From NCBI GenBank assembly GCA_007449985.2, contig VIIQ02000074.1, forward strand, positions 1-64,000: a DNA stretch of 64,000 nt. The letters are read 5' to 3'. The stretch comes from Desmodesmus armatus (lineage: Eukaryota > Chlorophyta > Chlorophyceae > Sphaeropleales > Scenedesmaceae). How positions within the stretch are numbered: position 1 is the stretch's first letter; each line of letters opens with the position of its first letter. A program made the position numbers and the translations under genes. Below, in pieces: positions 44,441 to 55,633 of this stretch. Under the pieces are notes generated by a model. The model did no database searches and was not told where the DNA came from. It saw only the letters and a program-made list of their open reading frames with translations.

Positions 44441-47400
44441 ATGCCAAGGCCGCTGCTGTACTGGTTTCTGGGAGTGCTGGTGCTGCTGAAGCAGGAGCGA
44501 GTGGAGGCACTGACTTCCTGCAAGCTGCATTTGGAAGGATATGGTGATGCACAGGGACTGAAATCCGCTTCGCTGTCTTGCACTGGGGGCAGCATCAAAG
44601 CTGCCCACCATCTGCTGCTGGGGCCGTTCACCCGCAGCTTTCAAGGGGTTGAGTGGTCTGATCATGGCGACTGTGCCAAGCACACAAAGGATTGCTTACT
44701 CAGCCTTTGTGGAGACATCCCAGTGCGCTTTGTATCCACAGTGGTGAGCCAAGTCAACATCTCAAACACAGCAAGCATGCTGCTGTGCATGGCTGGCAAC
44801 AGCAATGTGGCCTTTGAGGGCGCACGTTCTCACGGAAACACAGCGCGCCCAGTCACCGCTCTTTCTCCAGGCGTGAAGCTTCACATCAAGGGCTCAAACT
44901 TCACTAACAACAACTTGCCTGGGTTGAAGCTTTCCGGAGGTGCACTGCTTGTTGCTGGGGGGTCGGCCATTGTGGAGTCAAGCACCTTCATAGCCAACTC
45001 TGTGCTGAACAGCGGGGGTGCTGTTTGTGTCGAAAACTCAGCATCCTTGCAGCTGGTCACATCAGTGGTGGCAGGCAATACAGGTGAGCCGGTCAGCTTG
45101 CCAGCCAGGTGTTGTGTGGGCAACTGCTGAATGGAGAAAAGGGGGACTGTTGCCCAAAAGGCATGCTGAGCTGCTGCTGCTCAGCGGGACACGGTCCATC
45201 GGCATGGTCCACAGAAATCAGCAGAGCTGCATGTGCATGCTACATCTCACAACGTTGACGGGTGGCACGTGCATTGTGAACAAGTGGTGTCGCAGCACAC
45301 GTTCCTGACATTGTGCTGCTGCTGGCTTCCAATCGCAGCGGGTGCCGTCGGAGGGGGCGCCTGTGTGTGGGACAATGCCCAGATCACCCTTCAACACTGC
45401 AAGTTCACTGGCAACACAGCCCAATTGGAGCTGGCTTTTTGCTGTCTAGTACTCATGCAGGTGCGTGACAAGCCCTTTGTTGGTGATGTGTTATTGCAGA
45501 TTGTTGGCTAGGCGATTCAGCGATACAGACTGTATGACCCACTGTGGCTCTGACTGTTATTTTGCCCTGCCTGCCTGCCTGTCTATGATACAACAGCGCA
45601 TGTGTACTCGTCCAACTTCACAAACAACAACGCCAGCCAGACTGGTGGCGCCATGTACTTGACCCAAATCGCAAGGCTCCCTGTCACAGACAGCCTCATA
45701 GCAGGCAATACAGCACAAGAATCTGCAGGTGTGGACATTTGGGCAAACGCTACTGCTCACCTGGACAGGGTCATTGTCAAGGATAACAAGGCCCAAAGGT
45801 TTGGTGGAGGTATGTCTGTGGGGCTTGTGACCAAGGTGGTCATCAATCGCTCCCTCTTCCACAACAATACAAGCGTTGGTGGTGGTGCCTTGTTTGTTAA
45901 CGAGAGTGCCTCCTGCTTGATCACTTCCACGGTTGTATCATCAAACTTTGCTGCGTTGGGTGGGGGCTTGTGTCTACATGCATCAGCCCGTGTCAAGCTT
46001 GTCAACACCAATGTGACAAGCAACCGAGCCGACATGGGCGGCGGTATGACCCTATCCGACAACAGTCAGCTCCATGCGCAGGGGCTGTTGCTCTTGGATA
46101 ATGTTGCTGCGTCACATGCCGGGGGCGCTTGGGCTGCCGCAGACAGCTCGCTACACCTTGTGGCATCACAGATATCGTTCAACCGTGCGCCGGAAGGAGG
46201 GGGAATCAAGGTAATGGGCAATGCAACGTGTGACATTGAGTACTGCATGCTCAAGGGGAATTCCGCGGACTCAGGTGGTGCTATGCAGGTTGGCGTTGAC
46301 CCAAAAGGCCACACCGTGCTTCGCCACTGCACGCTGCACAGCAATGTTGCTGGCTTCGATGGGGGCGCCATGACCATCATCTCAGACATCCTCAGTGAAG
46401 TCAGGATGCTGGCGGTACAAGCTGACTCGTGCATGTTTGTCAACAACTCTGCTGGCGCCAATGGTGGGGCACTGAGTGTAGGTGGCTTCGCGAAAGTAGC
46501 TTTGACCGGACAAACCCGTGCGACCAACAATCACGCACATTATGCTGGCGGGTTTGCTAATGTGAATGTAAAAGCCATGTTGAACGTGACAAATGGGCAC
46601 TTTGTGCGCAACTTTGTGACGGGCCGAGCCGCCACAGGCCGAGGCGGGCTAGCTGCCGCAGACGGCCACGGAGCCCTTGTTTTTGAAGGTTGTAGCATCC
46701 AAGGAGACATGCAACAGCCTCAAGTGATTGGGGGTGCTTTCAATCTGGCCACGTACGCCACTCTCAACATATCATCCTGCGCATTTTCAGGAATGTATGC
46801 TAGTTCTGGTGGCTGCATTGCTGTGTATGGATATAGCTCAGTGTATGGACGCAATTGCACCCTTGAAAGCTGCACTGTAGCGAACTATGGTGCTGGGCTG
46901 TTGTTGTACAGTGGGCACGTGTCGTGGGTAGGAGGCACGTTCCGCAACTTGCGCGCACAGCATGGTGCTGCAATCTACATGGGTTCATCCACCCTGAGTT
47001 TAAAGGACTCTGTGTTCCTCAACATTACAGCGACGGCTGCTGGAGCACTCTTCGCTCAGGAGTCATCACATGTGGACGTGCAGCGCTGCACAATGCGGCA
47101 CTGCAGGACAAGATCTGATGGTGGTGCAATTCTGGTGCAGGACAATGCTTGGCTGCGTATGGTGGACTGCGCAATTTCATCTTGCAGCAGCAATGCCTCG
47201 GGAGGAGGGGCGCTGGCTGTTACCGGCAACAGTACTGTGCAACTGCACAGGTGCAACCTCCACCACAACACAGCATACACTAGGGGTGGTGCGATTGAGC
47301 ACGAAGGTACAACTCGAGTGGTGCTGACAGAGTGCAGCATTACTGACAATGCATGCGAGGAGCGTGGTGCTGGTGTCTTTGCCCGCGACGAGTCGTCTCT

Positions 47401-50218
47401 CCAGCTGCACAACAGCGTTGTACTGAGGAATGTTGCTGGCGGGAAAGGCGGCGGGATTTATGTGGAGGATCACGCAGCCTTGGACCTGAGGCACAGTAGG
47501 ATTGAGCTAAACAAGGCTGATTGGGGGGGTGGTATACTGCTGGACAGTGGCAACTTTTCTGTTGCACAGATACGGAAGTCAGTGCTCAATAACGAGGCAT
47601 TATTTGGTGCGGATGTTCGTGCTGTGCCCAAGACCGTGACCAATACCAACAGCAGCACCATTGAGGGCTTTGTGAGTCGCTTGGGTACTGATGTTGGTCT
47701 GCTGAATTTGACAATGCTTGTGACTGGGCACCATGGCCTGCCGTCCGATGGAACTGTTGTGCAAGCCATGGTAGATGGTGTCGTACTGTCACATGCCATC
47801 ACTGATCCTGACGGAACAGTCGACTTGCCTGTCAAGCTGCGGAAGCCTCCAGGTGTGCGGCTGCTGTCAGCAGCATTTGCGTGATGCACATCACACACAT
47901 GCATGGCATGCATACAATTTGCACCTACATGACACAGACTATGCAGGGTGCACAATGGGGTACCATGCACCCCGCATCTGCACAGCCATGCTCACACGGT
48001 GCTCTTGCTTCATCATTGTACTTTGTCAAGTCTGAAAAGAAAATCATTCACATCATGCCACGCAGTGCGACGCAGTTCATGCAGGTACACCGGTTTTGCC
48101 AATAGTTGTCCCACATGGCATGTACGCTTCTGCAGGCACATATGTGGTCTATGTTGACGTCCTTGATGGCGCCAAACCTATCTATACCAAGGTGACAGTG
48201 CATGTGGTCAACTGCAGTGTGGGGGATGTGACAACCGCAAAAGGTGACGCCTGCCAAACCTGTGACAGGGGTACCTATTCCTTTGACCCCCGCAACAGTA
48301 CATGTGCCTGGTGTGTGCCTAACGCCGAGTGCGCCGGCGGTGCAGTTATCCTCCCATCCCCAGGCTACTGGCACTCAACCTCACGCAGCGTACAAATGCA
48401 CATGTAAGTTTACGATTGAATCCAGCTATGCTGGTTCTTCAGCCACTGTGGGTCCCTGTTTGTGTATGCTGTGTTGCTCACAATATTTCCAGCACAAAAA
48501 GCAGACTGCTGGTCGTCAATATGGTTGGCACACATGTTCACTGTCATACCCCTGCAAACATTGTGCTGGCTGTCCTCAATCATTGCAGGTGCCTCAACCC
48601 CGATGCTTGCCCAGGTGGAATTATCGCCTCAAAGCAGCAGGCTGATGGGCGTGTGGGAGACTTCAAGTCCAGCCAGTGCAGCACTGGCTACACCGGTAAT
48701 CTTTGTGCCATGTGTGATGTGAAGCAAGGCTACGGCACGGTCAAATCATTTACCTGCAAGCCTTGCCTGCAGCCCGCCGCAACCATTGCTCTGTACTCAG
48801 TTGCTGCGCTTTTGATGCTTGTCGTTGTGCGCGTCCTGTCAGCTCTAACTCTGGCTGACTCGGGACCTTTGGCTGCGGCCCCATGCCCAGCAAGGCCTGT
48901 GGATGTGGTGAAGCCCATCGTGCTGTACGCGCAGTACTTATTCATCATCACCAACCTCAACGGTATCTCGTGGCCGCCCCCTATCATCGTGGTGGTTCAT
49001 GCTCTGAGCTTCTTTTGGTCAAGCACATCGGCAAACAGCTTAGGCTTGGACTGTGTGCTGCCTCGCCATGCTGCAGTGCCTGTGGCGATGCAGAAAACTC
49101 TGTTCAGCCTTCTTATGCCGCTTGGCATTTTGTTCGTGCTGCTGCTCGGTGATTTTGCGTGGCAGTGGTTGCGCTCGCGCCGTGCATCGCGTGCGCGACG
49201 CGGATCGCACACGCACGGCGTCGTCAGCACACGCGAACGGTTTTTGAGCTTGCTACTGTGCCTATCGTTCTTGTTCTTGCCTACTTGGCTGCATGCGACC
49301 TTCGCGCTTTTCACCTGCGTTTCGCTAGACGTTGCGGCATCGTTCCCGTACCAGGCCGAAGCAGTTGGCTCCTTCCTCGCCTCGGACATGACCGAGCAGT
49401 GCTACCTGCCTGGGGGCTATCATCGCGCTTGGGCCCTCGGTCTTGGGGTGCCACTGCTGCTGCTGTTCTGCCTCGTTGTGCCAGTGGGGTTGTTCGTGTT
49501 TCTGTGCCTAAGCAAACGGCTCAAGAGGCTCAACGATGACAGCTTTAGAAAGAACTTTGGGTTCCTGTACAGGACATGGCGTGAGGATGTGTGCTGGTGG
49601 GAGGCTGTGTCAGTTTGCCAGACCATCTGTCTTGTGCTCATTGGTTCATTTGGCCATGTCCTAGGTGTGTACTATCAGACTCTCGCAATCACAGCTGCTT
49701 TGAGTGCTATTGGTGTTCTGCTGTTGCTGGTACGGCCGCACAATAGCCCAGCTGCTGGTGCTGTGACTCTGTTCAGTGTGTGGGTGCTCATGGCCACGGC
49801 TTTTTCTGCCCTGACCTTCCTCCCTTGTCGGAACACAGTCCCTGTGTATGGCTACACAATGGCCATGGGTGTATTTGTGCTGGTCATCAATGTTGTTTTT
49901 GTGCTGTCCTCGCTGTGGCGGCTGCTGCGGCTGCTGCAATGGGGCATAGTCAGGCGCTTGGTTGGGCGCTGCTGTGGCTCTTCTGCACCTTGCTGTTGCC
50001 ACATACACTCAATGGGGCTAGGCAGAAAACTGTGGCGCAGCGTGAGTGCAGCAGCTGCAGGTGCGGTTGCAATTGCAAAAGGCCGTTGCAGTGTCAACTC
50101 CGCTGCACCATCTGTGCAGGGTGCCAACAGCAATGGTAGGGGCCTGAAGGCAAACAACGGGCAGTCACGGAAGCAGCCACCGCTAGGTGACCCACCTGCA
50201 GCCTGCGCTACGTGTTAG
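44441..50218 (+). CDS. Pmp-repeat beta-helix protein with Cys-rich and multi-pass membrane domains
   Basis: Exons: 44441-45083, 45339 to about 45443, 45597-47852, 48085-48403, 48589-50218; about 1650 residues. Signal peptide MPRPLLYWFLGVLVLLKQER. Then at least 15 Pmp-like repeats of the GGA.../FxxN type (SNFTNNNASQTGGAMYL, SLFHNNTSVGGGALFV, SSNFAALGGGLCL), predicting a right-handed beta-helix passenger. Next a Cys-rich ephrin-receptor-like/GCC2_GCC3-like stretch (ACQTCDRGTYSFDPRNSTC, CSTGYTGNLCAMC). The last about 450 residues hold 8-10 hydrophobic helices and a cytoplasmic Ser/Asn-rich tail ending PPAACATC. The junction after exon 2 is unsure: phase requires a weak GTCTAG donor at 45444, whereas a better GTGCGT donor at 45461 is out of phase. 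Probably a plasma-membrane surface protein; ligand unknown. Confidence 0.85.
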
Positions 50219-51315
50219 TGTGTTGATTGGGACGTCGTCAGGCCGTCTGGACATCTGTAGGGCTAGTTTAGTGTCTGTTATTGTGCCAGTGGCGCCCTGT
50301 CACCTTGGCCTGTGCCTCTGCTGTGTCCCCCATGGCGTGCTATCTGTCTTTGCTGATGCTGTGGATCGGCCCGGGCTGGGGCCCCTCAACACACCGGCAT
50401 TGCTGGCATTGAGACACTTGCCTTGCTTGCAGGTGCACGTCGAGTGCAGCTCATGCTGAATATTCAATTGCCTACTAAATGTGTGATGATTGTTTGACAA
50501 AACTTGCTGATTGTGTTATGCCAAATGGAAAGGTGCGTAAATTTGTGCAGCTGTGCAGCTTTGCAGACCTGAGCGACCTCTGGGTATTGTGCCACAGTGG
50601 CAGTGCCTCCCGGAGGTGGTGGCACCATCAGTCATCACTGCAACAACGCGTGCACAGCAGTCAAACGCTTGGCTGATTTCTGTGTGTGCGGGGTGCAGCA
50701 GCAGCGCTTGGTTGCTATGCCCGCACATATTGGCCCTGGTCACCTTGTGCAAGGCCAGCATATGGTGTCGATACAGCTGTAGGACCATACCATGAGCTGT
50801 GCCAAGCATGGAAGTCATTGGCAGTTGTTGCTGTGTCGTAGGCGTACTACAGGGACTGTGTGATGGTTATGCGAGAATGCAGGTACGGTAGCATGTTGTT
50901 ACAGTCCTTTTATGGGACGCTCAGGCTTCTACAGCTAATTGCTTGTGCAGCATCGCTAGCTTGGTGCGCTGAGCTTTGCATAGCCTATGCAGCCTGATGT
51001 ACGTCTACAAATCACGACGTGTGCTTGGGGTGGAGTCATGAACTGTACAAGAGCTGATTGCATGGTGCAGCAACTGCTGTTTTGGCGTGGTGTATGTTGG
51101 GGCGAAGGAGGGTAGTGCACTACTGCTAGCTACAAATAGCTGTTGATTTTGAGGGGCAGCATCCCAGCTGCAGTGCAGGGGAGGTCACTGGACATGTGAA
51201 AGACCGAGTGGGCTGCCTGAATGCTTGGAATGTTCATGCTTGGTGTTGCAACCCCGGGCTGGGCGCTGTGATTGCTGCACCGCCAGTTGCTCTGTGTCGT
51301 CGACTAGCAACATAG

Positions 51316-51872
51316 CTAGAGCTGATCATGTTTGCCTGGCAGCAAAAAAAACAGTCTGCAAGTTCTGCACATAAGCAGCTGCAGAAATACAGTTACAGCA
51401 ATACAGTTACAGGAAGCAAAAGCCCAGAAGGGAGCCAGAGGCTCGCGGGGGACAAGGAAGGAAACCAGGTACCTCCAGAACAGCGTCAAAAGCATGAAGA
51501 AGAACATCTCACAAGTCTTCCACACAGTCAACATGTTCGTCTGTTGTGTCACTGAGAGGGTCACCAAAGAGCACCCCATCAGGGGGTGCTCCTGGGCACA
51601 AAGCTCACAAACATGCTCAGGATGCAACCAACTTGGCATCTTGGCCCATGAACTGACAAATAGAGTCTGCTCCACTAGCCAACTTTGGAGAAGCCCAGCC
51701 ACCAAACTCTGCAATAAGCGTGCATCTGACGAGCAACTGTCTGTGCACGACACTCAAATACGATGTGGTACTCACCTACACCATCTTCCCACAAAGGACA
51801 CACTCGCTCACTACGTGGGGTCAGTGCCCAGCGTCCAGAAGCTACCTCTAAGTTGTATGCGCCCATCTCAAA
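51316..51872 (-). mobile_element. Remnant of a non-LTR (LINE-type) retrotransposon
   Basis: The minus strand reads FEMGAYNLEVASGRWALTPR then SERVCPLWEDGVGEYHIVFE and C. This is the shape of the zinc-knuckle-like region behind the reverse transcriptase of algal and plant LINEs (R.GAH.LE...GR...PR..R.C..C......EYH..FEC). One expected Cys is Trp here and stops follow, so it is decayed. The reverse transcriptase core is not seen upstream. The stretch 50220-51300 shows nothing else. Confidence 0.5.
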
Positions 51873-52541
51873 TGCTGCTGCAGTCTTGCACCGCGGCAAA
51901 GCCCAGGACCAGTGGCAGCAGCAGCAGCAGCAATGCTCATGACAGTCCATCTGCGTGTCGCAAAAGTCCTGGTGTTGCACACAAAGTTGTAGAGCAGCAG
52001 CACACATGGTGCATGTGCCAAAGCCCAGACAGTCTGGTGCCTGCCTGCACCACCCGAAGTACTTCTGCCTGCCTACCACCCGCTACGGCGTAGCGCCTTC
52101 CTGCCGCCGCACCCACCCGCCAGAGCATGCAGGGTGCAGAGGCATGAGGTGTGTTTGTACTACAGTCTCTGCTGGTTCCCGCCACTTGGAGATCCTCGAG
52201 TGGGCAGCCTGCCTGCGCGCCAGCGGAAGAGGCTGGCAGGAAGGGCTGAGGGCACTACGCAGCCCACAGCGCAGCACAGGAGAGCACAATAAGCACGGGC
52301 AAAAGGGCAAAAAGTGGCAGCTGCATGTGTACTGCAGCGCACACCATGCTAGTGATGTTGCATTGAGCCATGGCCGCGCCCCGTTCAGATCAATATCTCT
52401 CCTGTTGAAGCCAAATCCGAGCGCCCCATCTGGCTGCCAGACAGAGTACTACTGTCAGTGACCGCTTGCTGCCTCTTCCTGCGGCAACCATCAAAGCAAC
52501 ACTGACCATACTATCTAGTTGCACGGTCCTCCACCCTTGAC

Positions 52542-52647
52542 CTGCCGCAAAGGTGCTCAGCCAGCTGTCAGGTGGCCGGTGCTCCAGCCGGGCCAAACTA
52601 TTCGCCAAGTTGGACAACTCCTGGGCAGAGAAGCCAGCCATGCGGAC
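52542..52647 (-). CDS. Single exon resembling an OPR/RAP-type helical repeat
   Basis: A CCTGCAG acceptor opens an exon reading VRMAGFSAQELSNLANSLAR then LEHRPPDSWLSTFAA before a GTCAAG donor. The pattern (F..QEL.N...LA.L...P...W...F) is typical of octatricopeptide-like repeats of organelle RNA-binding proteins in green algae. No neighbouring exon could be joined with confidence, so it may be part of a larger gene or a leftover. Confidence 0.35.
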
Positions 52648-53225
52648 CTGCAGGACAACATACATCAACACAGACGTCAGCACAACCACCATAACAAGAC
52701 GGCAGACAGTGCGCCACACCCACGCATGCGGACCTGCGGGACAACATACAACAGCACAGACGTCAGCACAGCCACCCGTTAGAAGCCAGGCATTTGGACC
52801 TGCAGGACAACATACATCAGCACAGACGTCAGCACAAACACCATTGGGAGCCAGGCATGCGGACCTGCAGGACAACACCGATCAGCACAAATGTCAGCAC
52901 ATACACCATAAGAAGCCAGCCATGCGGACCTGCAGGACAACATACATCAACACAGACGTCAGCACAACCACCATAACAAGACGGCAGACAGTGCGCCACA
53001 CCCACGCATGCGGACCTGCAGGACAACATACAACAGCACAGACGTCAGCACAGCCACCCGTTAGAAGCCAGGCATTTGGACCTGCAGGACAACATACATC
53101 AGCACAGACGTCAGCACAAACACCATTGGGAGCCAGGCATGCGGACCTGCAGGACAACACCGATCAGCACAAATGTCAGCACATACACCATAAGAAGCCA
53201 GCCATGCGGACCTGCAGGACAACAT
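52632..53225. repeat. 282-bp higher-order array of splice-acceptor units
   Basis: Two 282-bp repeats (52632 and 52914 onward) plus a partial third are each made of four ~70-bp subunits. Each subunit has TGCGGACCTGCAGGACAACA or a variant, and an AGCACAGACGTCAGCACA-type block. Read on the minus strand, each subunit is a TGTTGTCCTGCAG acceptor followed by GTCCGCATG, the same as the start of the OPR-like exon at 52647. Confidence 0.9.
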
Positions 53226-55633
53226 ACATCAGTACAGATGTCAGCACAGGCGTCAGCACAGTCACCACCACCAACAACATCAGCACAGACGAATGACATC
53301 AACACAGACAAGGATGAGAGACCTGGTGAGCCCGCTGGCTGTGCTGAGGACAAGCTCTTGCCCCACACCCTGTACGGTGATGCCTGTCAAGCACAACAAT
53401 GCTGCAGCACCCCAGCACAAGGCTGCAGTACAGCTATCTGCAGCAAAATCTGCCACCAACAACCCATGGATGAGGGCCCTACAGAGTACAGGGCCGCGTG
53501 CTTGCGGGGTGAGGCGGGTCATGGCAGGCAGCGTATGTCAGCTGTTGCGCCGCACCCATGCTCTGCCGCAGCTGCTGCCAACACCCAAGCACTTCCTCAC
53601 AGCAAGGGGCACAGACCCAGGCGCCCTGCATGCTACTGGCCTAAACCCCTGCCCCATGCCAGAGCTGCTGCTGCTGACTCACCAACATCCGGCCAGAGCC
53701 GCAACCTTCCAGCGCCAGCTGCGAAGCTCCTTGATTTACAGGAGTTGCACCAGCAGCTACCACCACACACTGGTCTCATGGTTCCAGCCCAAGCAGCGCA
53801 TATGGAAGCGCCCTCGTTGTATGGACGGAGCAGCATGCAGTGCAGGTGACAGGAAACACATGTAGGTAGGGTACGGTGCACATCCTAACGCAAAGCAGCG
53901 TACGGTGCACATCCCACCATCATGTGAGGCACAGGCATAGCGTGAAAGCAGCCCCACATCCAGCACTCTGCTGCATGACGTGGGTGAAAGCTACCCCAGA
54001 CAAACAGCCGCTGTTTGGCAAACAGCCAGGTGCTGCAACCCTGTCAAGTGCGAGACACGTATACAGCACACAAAACAACGAACCTCTTTGAAAGTCTCAA
54101 GGCATCAACTCACCTTGCTTGCTTGCTGGCTTCACATCCATATCAGCACCGCTTGTCGTGTCTCAAACATGGCACCGCTTGTCGTGTCTCAAACATGGTC
54201 AGTCAGCCGAAGCAGCTGCTTCAGGGGCTGTGCTGGCTGCAGAAGCTGTGCTGACATGTCAGACAGCTCTGGACGCACCTGTTGTAGCGCTGTGAGCAGT
54301 CTGCAGTGACAAGGCCTGCACCCGGTCGCCTGTAACAGCACCAGCCGTCTGCGCAGCTTGGCCCACAGCACTCTCAGCATTGTTGGGGGCTTGACAGGGC
54401 TGCTCGTGCATACGGCTCACCAGGTGGCGGCGTGTGTGTGCCCACAGAATACACGCATGAGAGGGCCCTGCGATGTGCCAACTGGCTGCCAGTGAAGGAC
54501 CACTGAAGCTTGGCGCAACTTGTGGAACAGCTGCGATGAGCACAAATGCAGGTGCGTCTGTCTCTATGGGGGCTATCTCGTAAAGCCATGTGTACATGTG
54601 GCGGATGGCGCACAGGTAAGACTTTGGACACTCAAAACAGCGGCGGCAATGACACAACAAGTGATCGCTGTGACAATGCCAGCCCGGCTCACCATGTGCT
54701 TTGCCATAGGGTCCTCCAGCGCCGTATTTGCACTGCTGCTAGTTATCACAGCTTCATGCGCATGCCAGGTTGACAAAGAAGCAGAACTGGTCAAGCACAG
54801 ATTGCAATGGAGCTCAATGCACCAGTGCATCGGTTACGCATGTTGGCTGCTGTTTGCTGCTGCTGCTCATGTTGCAGGATTGTGCAGGAGTCCTGCACGG
54901 TGCAGGCAGACAGCTACCTGTCAACATATCTGGTGCTACCTGAAGTGTGCAGTGACTAGGGTGCTCTGGGTGAGGTCGGTGTATGTCACATACTGAATGT
55001 ACTGGCAACCTGTACACGTTGGCGATGATGCCGCGGAGTTGACCATCACTGACCTGAGGGACAGCTGCAGGGGCGGAAGGTGATGTGGATGCCCAGCCTC
55101 AAGTTGATGCCGTGCTGGGACAGCCGTAAATTTTCATCAGCCGCAAAGTTCAGCCATGATATGTGACTCATGATTATGTTCTCACACCAATGACATAACT
55201 GCAGTCAAACCAGCACTGAAAAGGGCTGAGCAGTGCACAGCAACGCACCGGCCTCGCCACGTGTGCCCTGTCTATCAGGATTTCTTGTAGCCACCTTGAT
55301 ACACGTTTAGTACTGGCAACTTCCACACAGGAGAAACAACCGCCCAGTTTTCGACAGTGCCATGGGTGCCGTTTGGAGCACTCCCCTGTGTTCACCACAG
55401 CTCTACCAGCAATGGTAAGTGATCAAAATACGCATGATCGGCAGCCGCAGCTCGTTTGCAGCATCTGCCCACAGCTGCTGCTGCTGTAGAAAAGAGGAAT
55501 GCTGCAGTTCTCAACTGCACATGGAGCTTCGCCCTGCAGGAGACCACCTGTCTAGCTGGGGTTTTAATAATGCTTCATAGCTGTACGTTGTACCTGTTCT
55601 CACAGGCTGACGAGCGAGGGTCCAGCAGCACTC

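Noticed and set aside
47853..47884. Stop of the beta-helix frame at 47884 as the gene end
   Set aside because: A GTGTGC donor at 47853 joins in phase to 48085 and continues into the Cys-rich and membrane domains.
53293..53865. 190-codon plus-strand frame after the 282-bp array
   Set aside because: It is low in complexity, overlaps an equally open second frame, and shows no domain.
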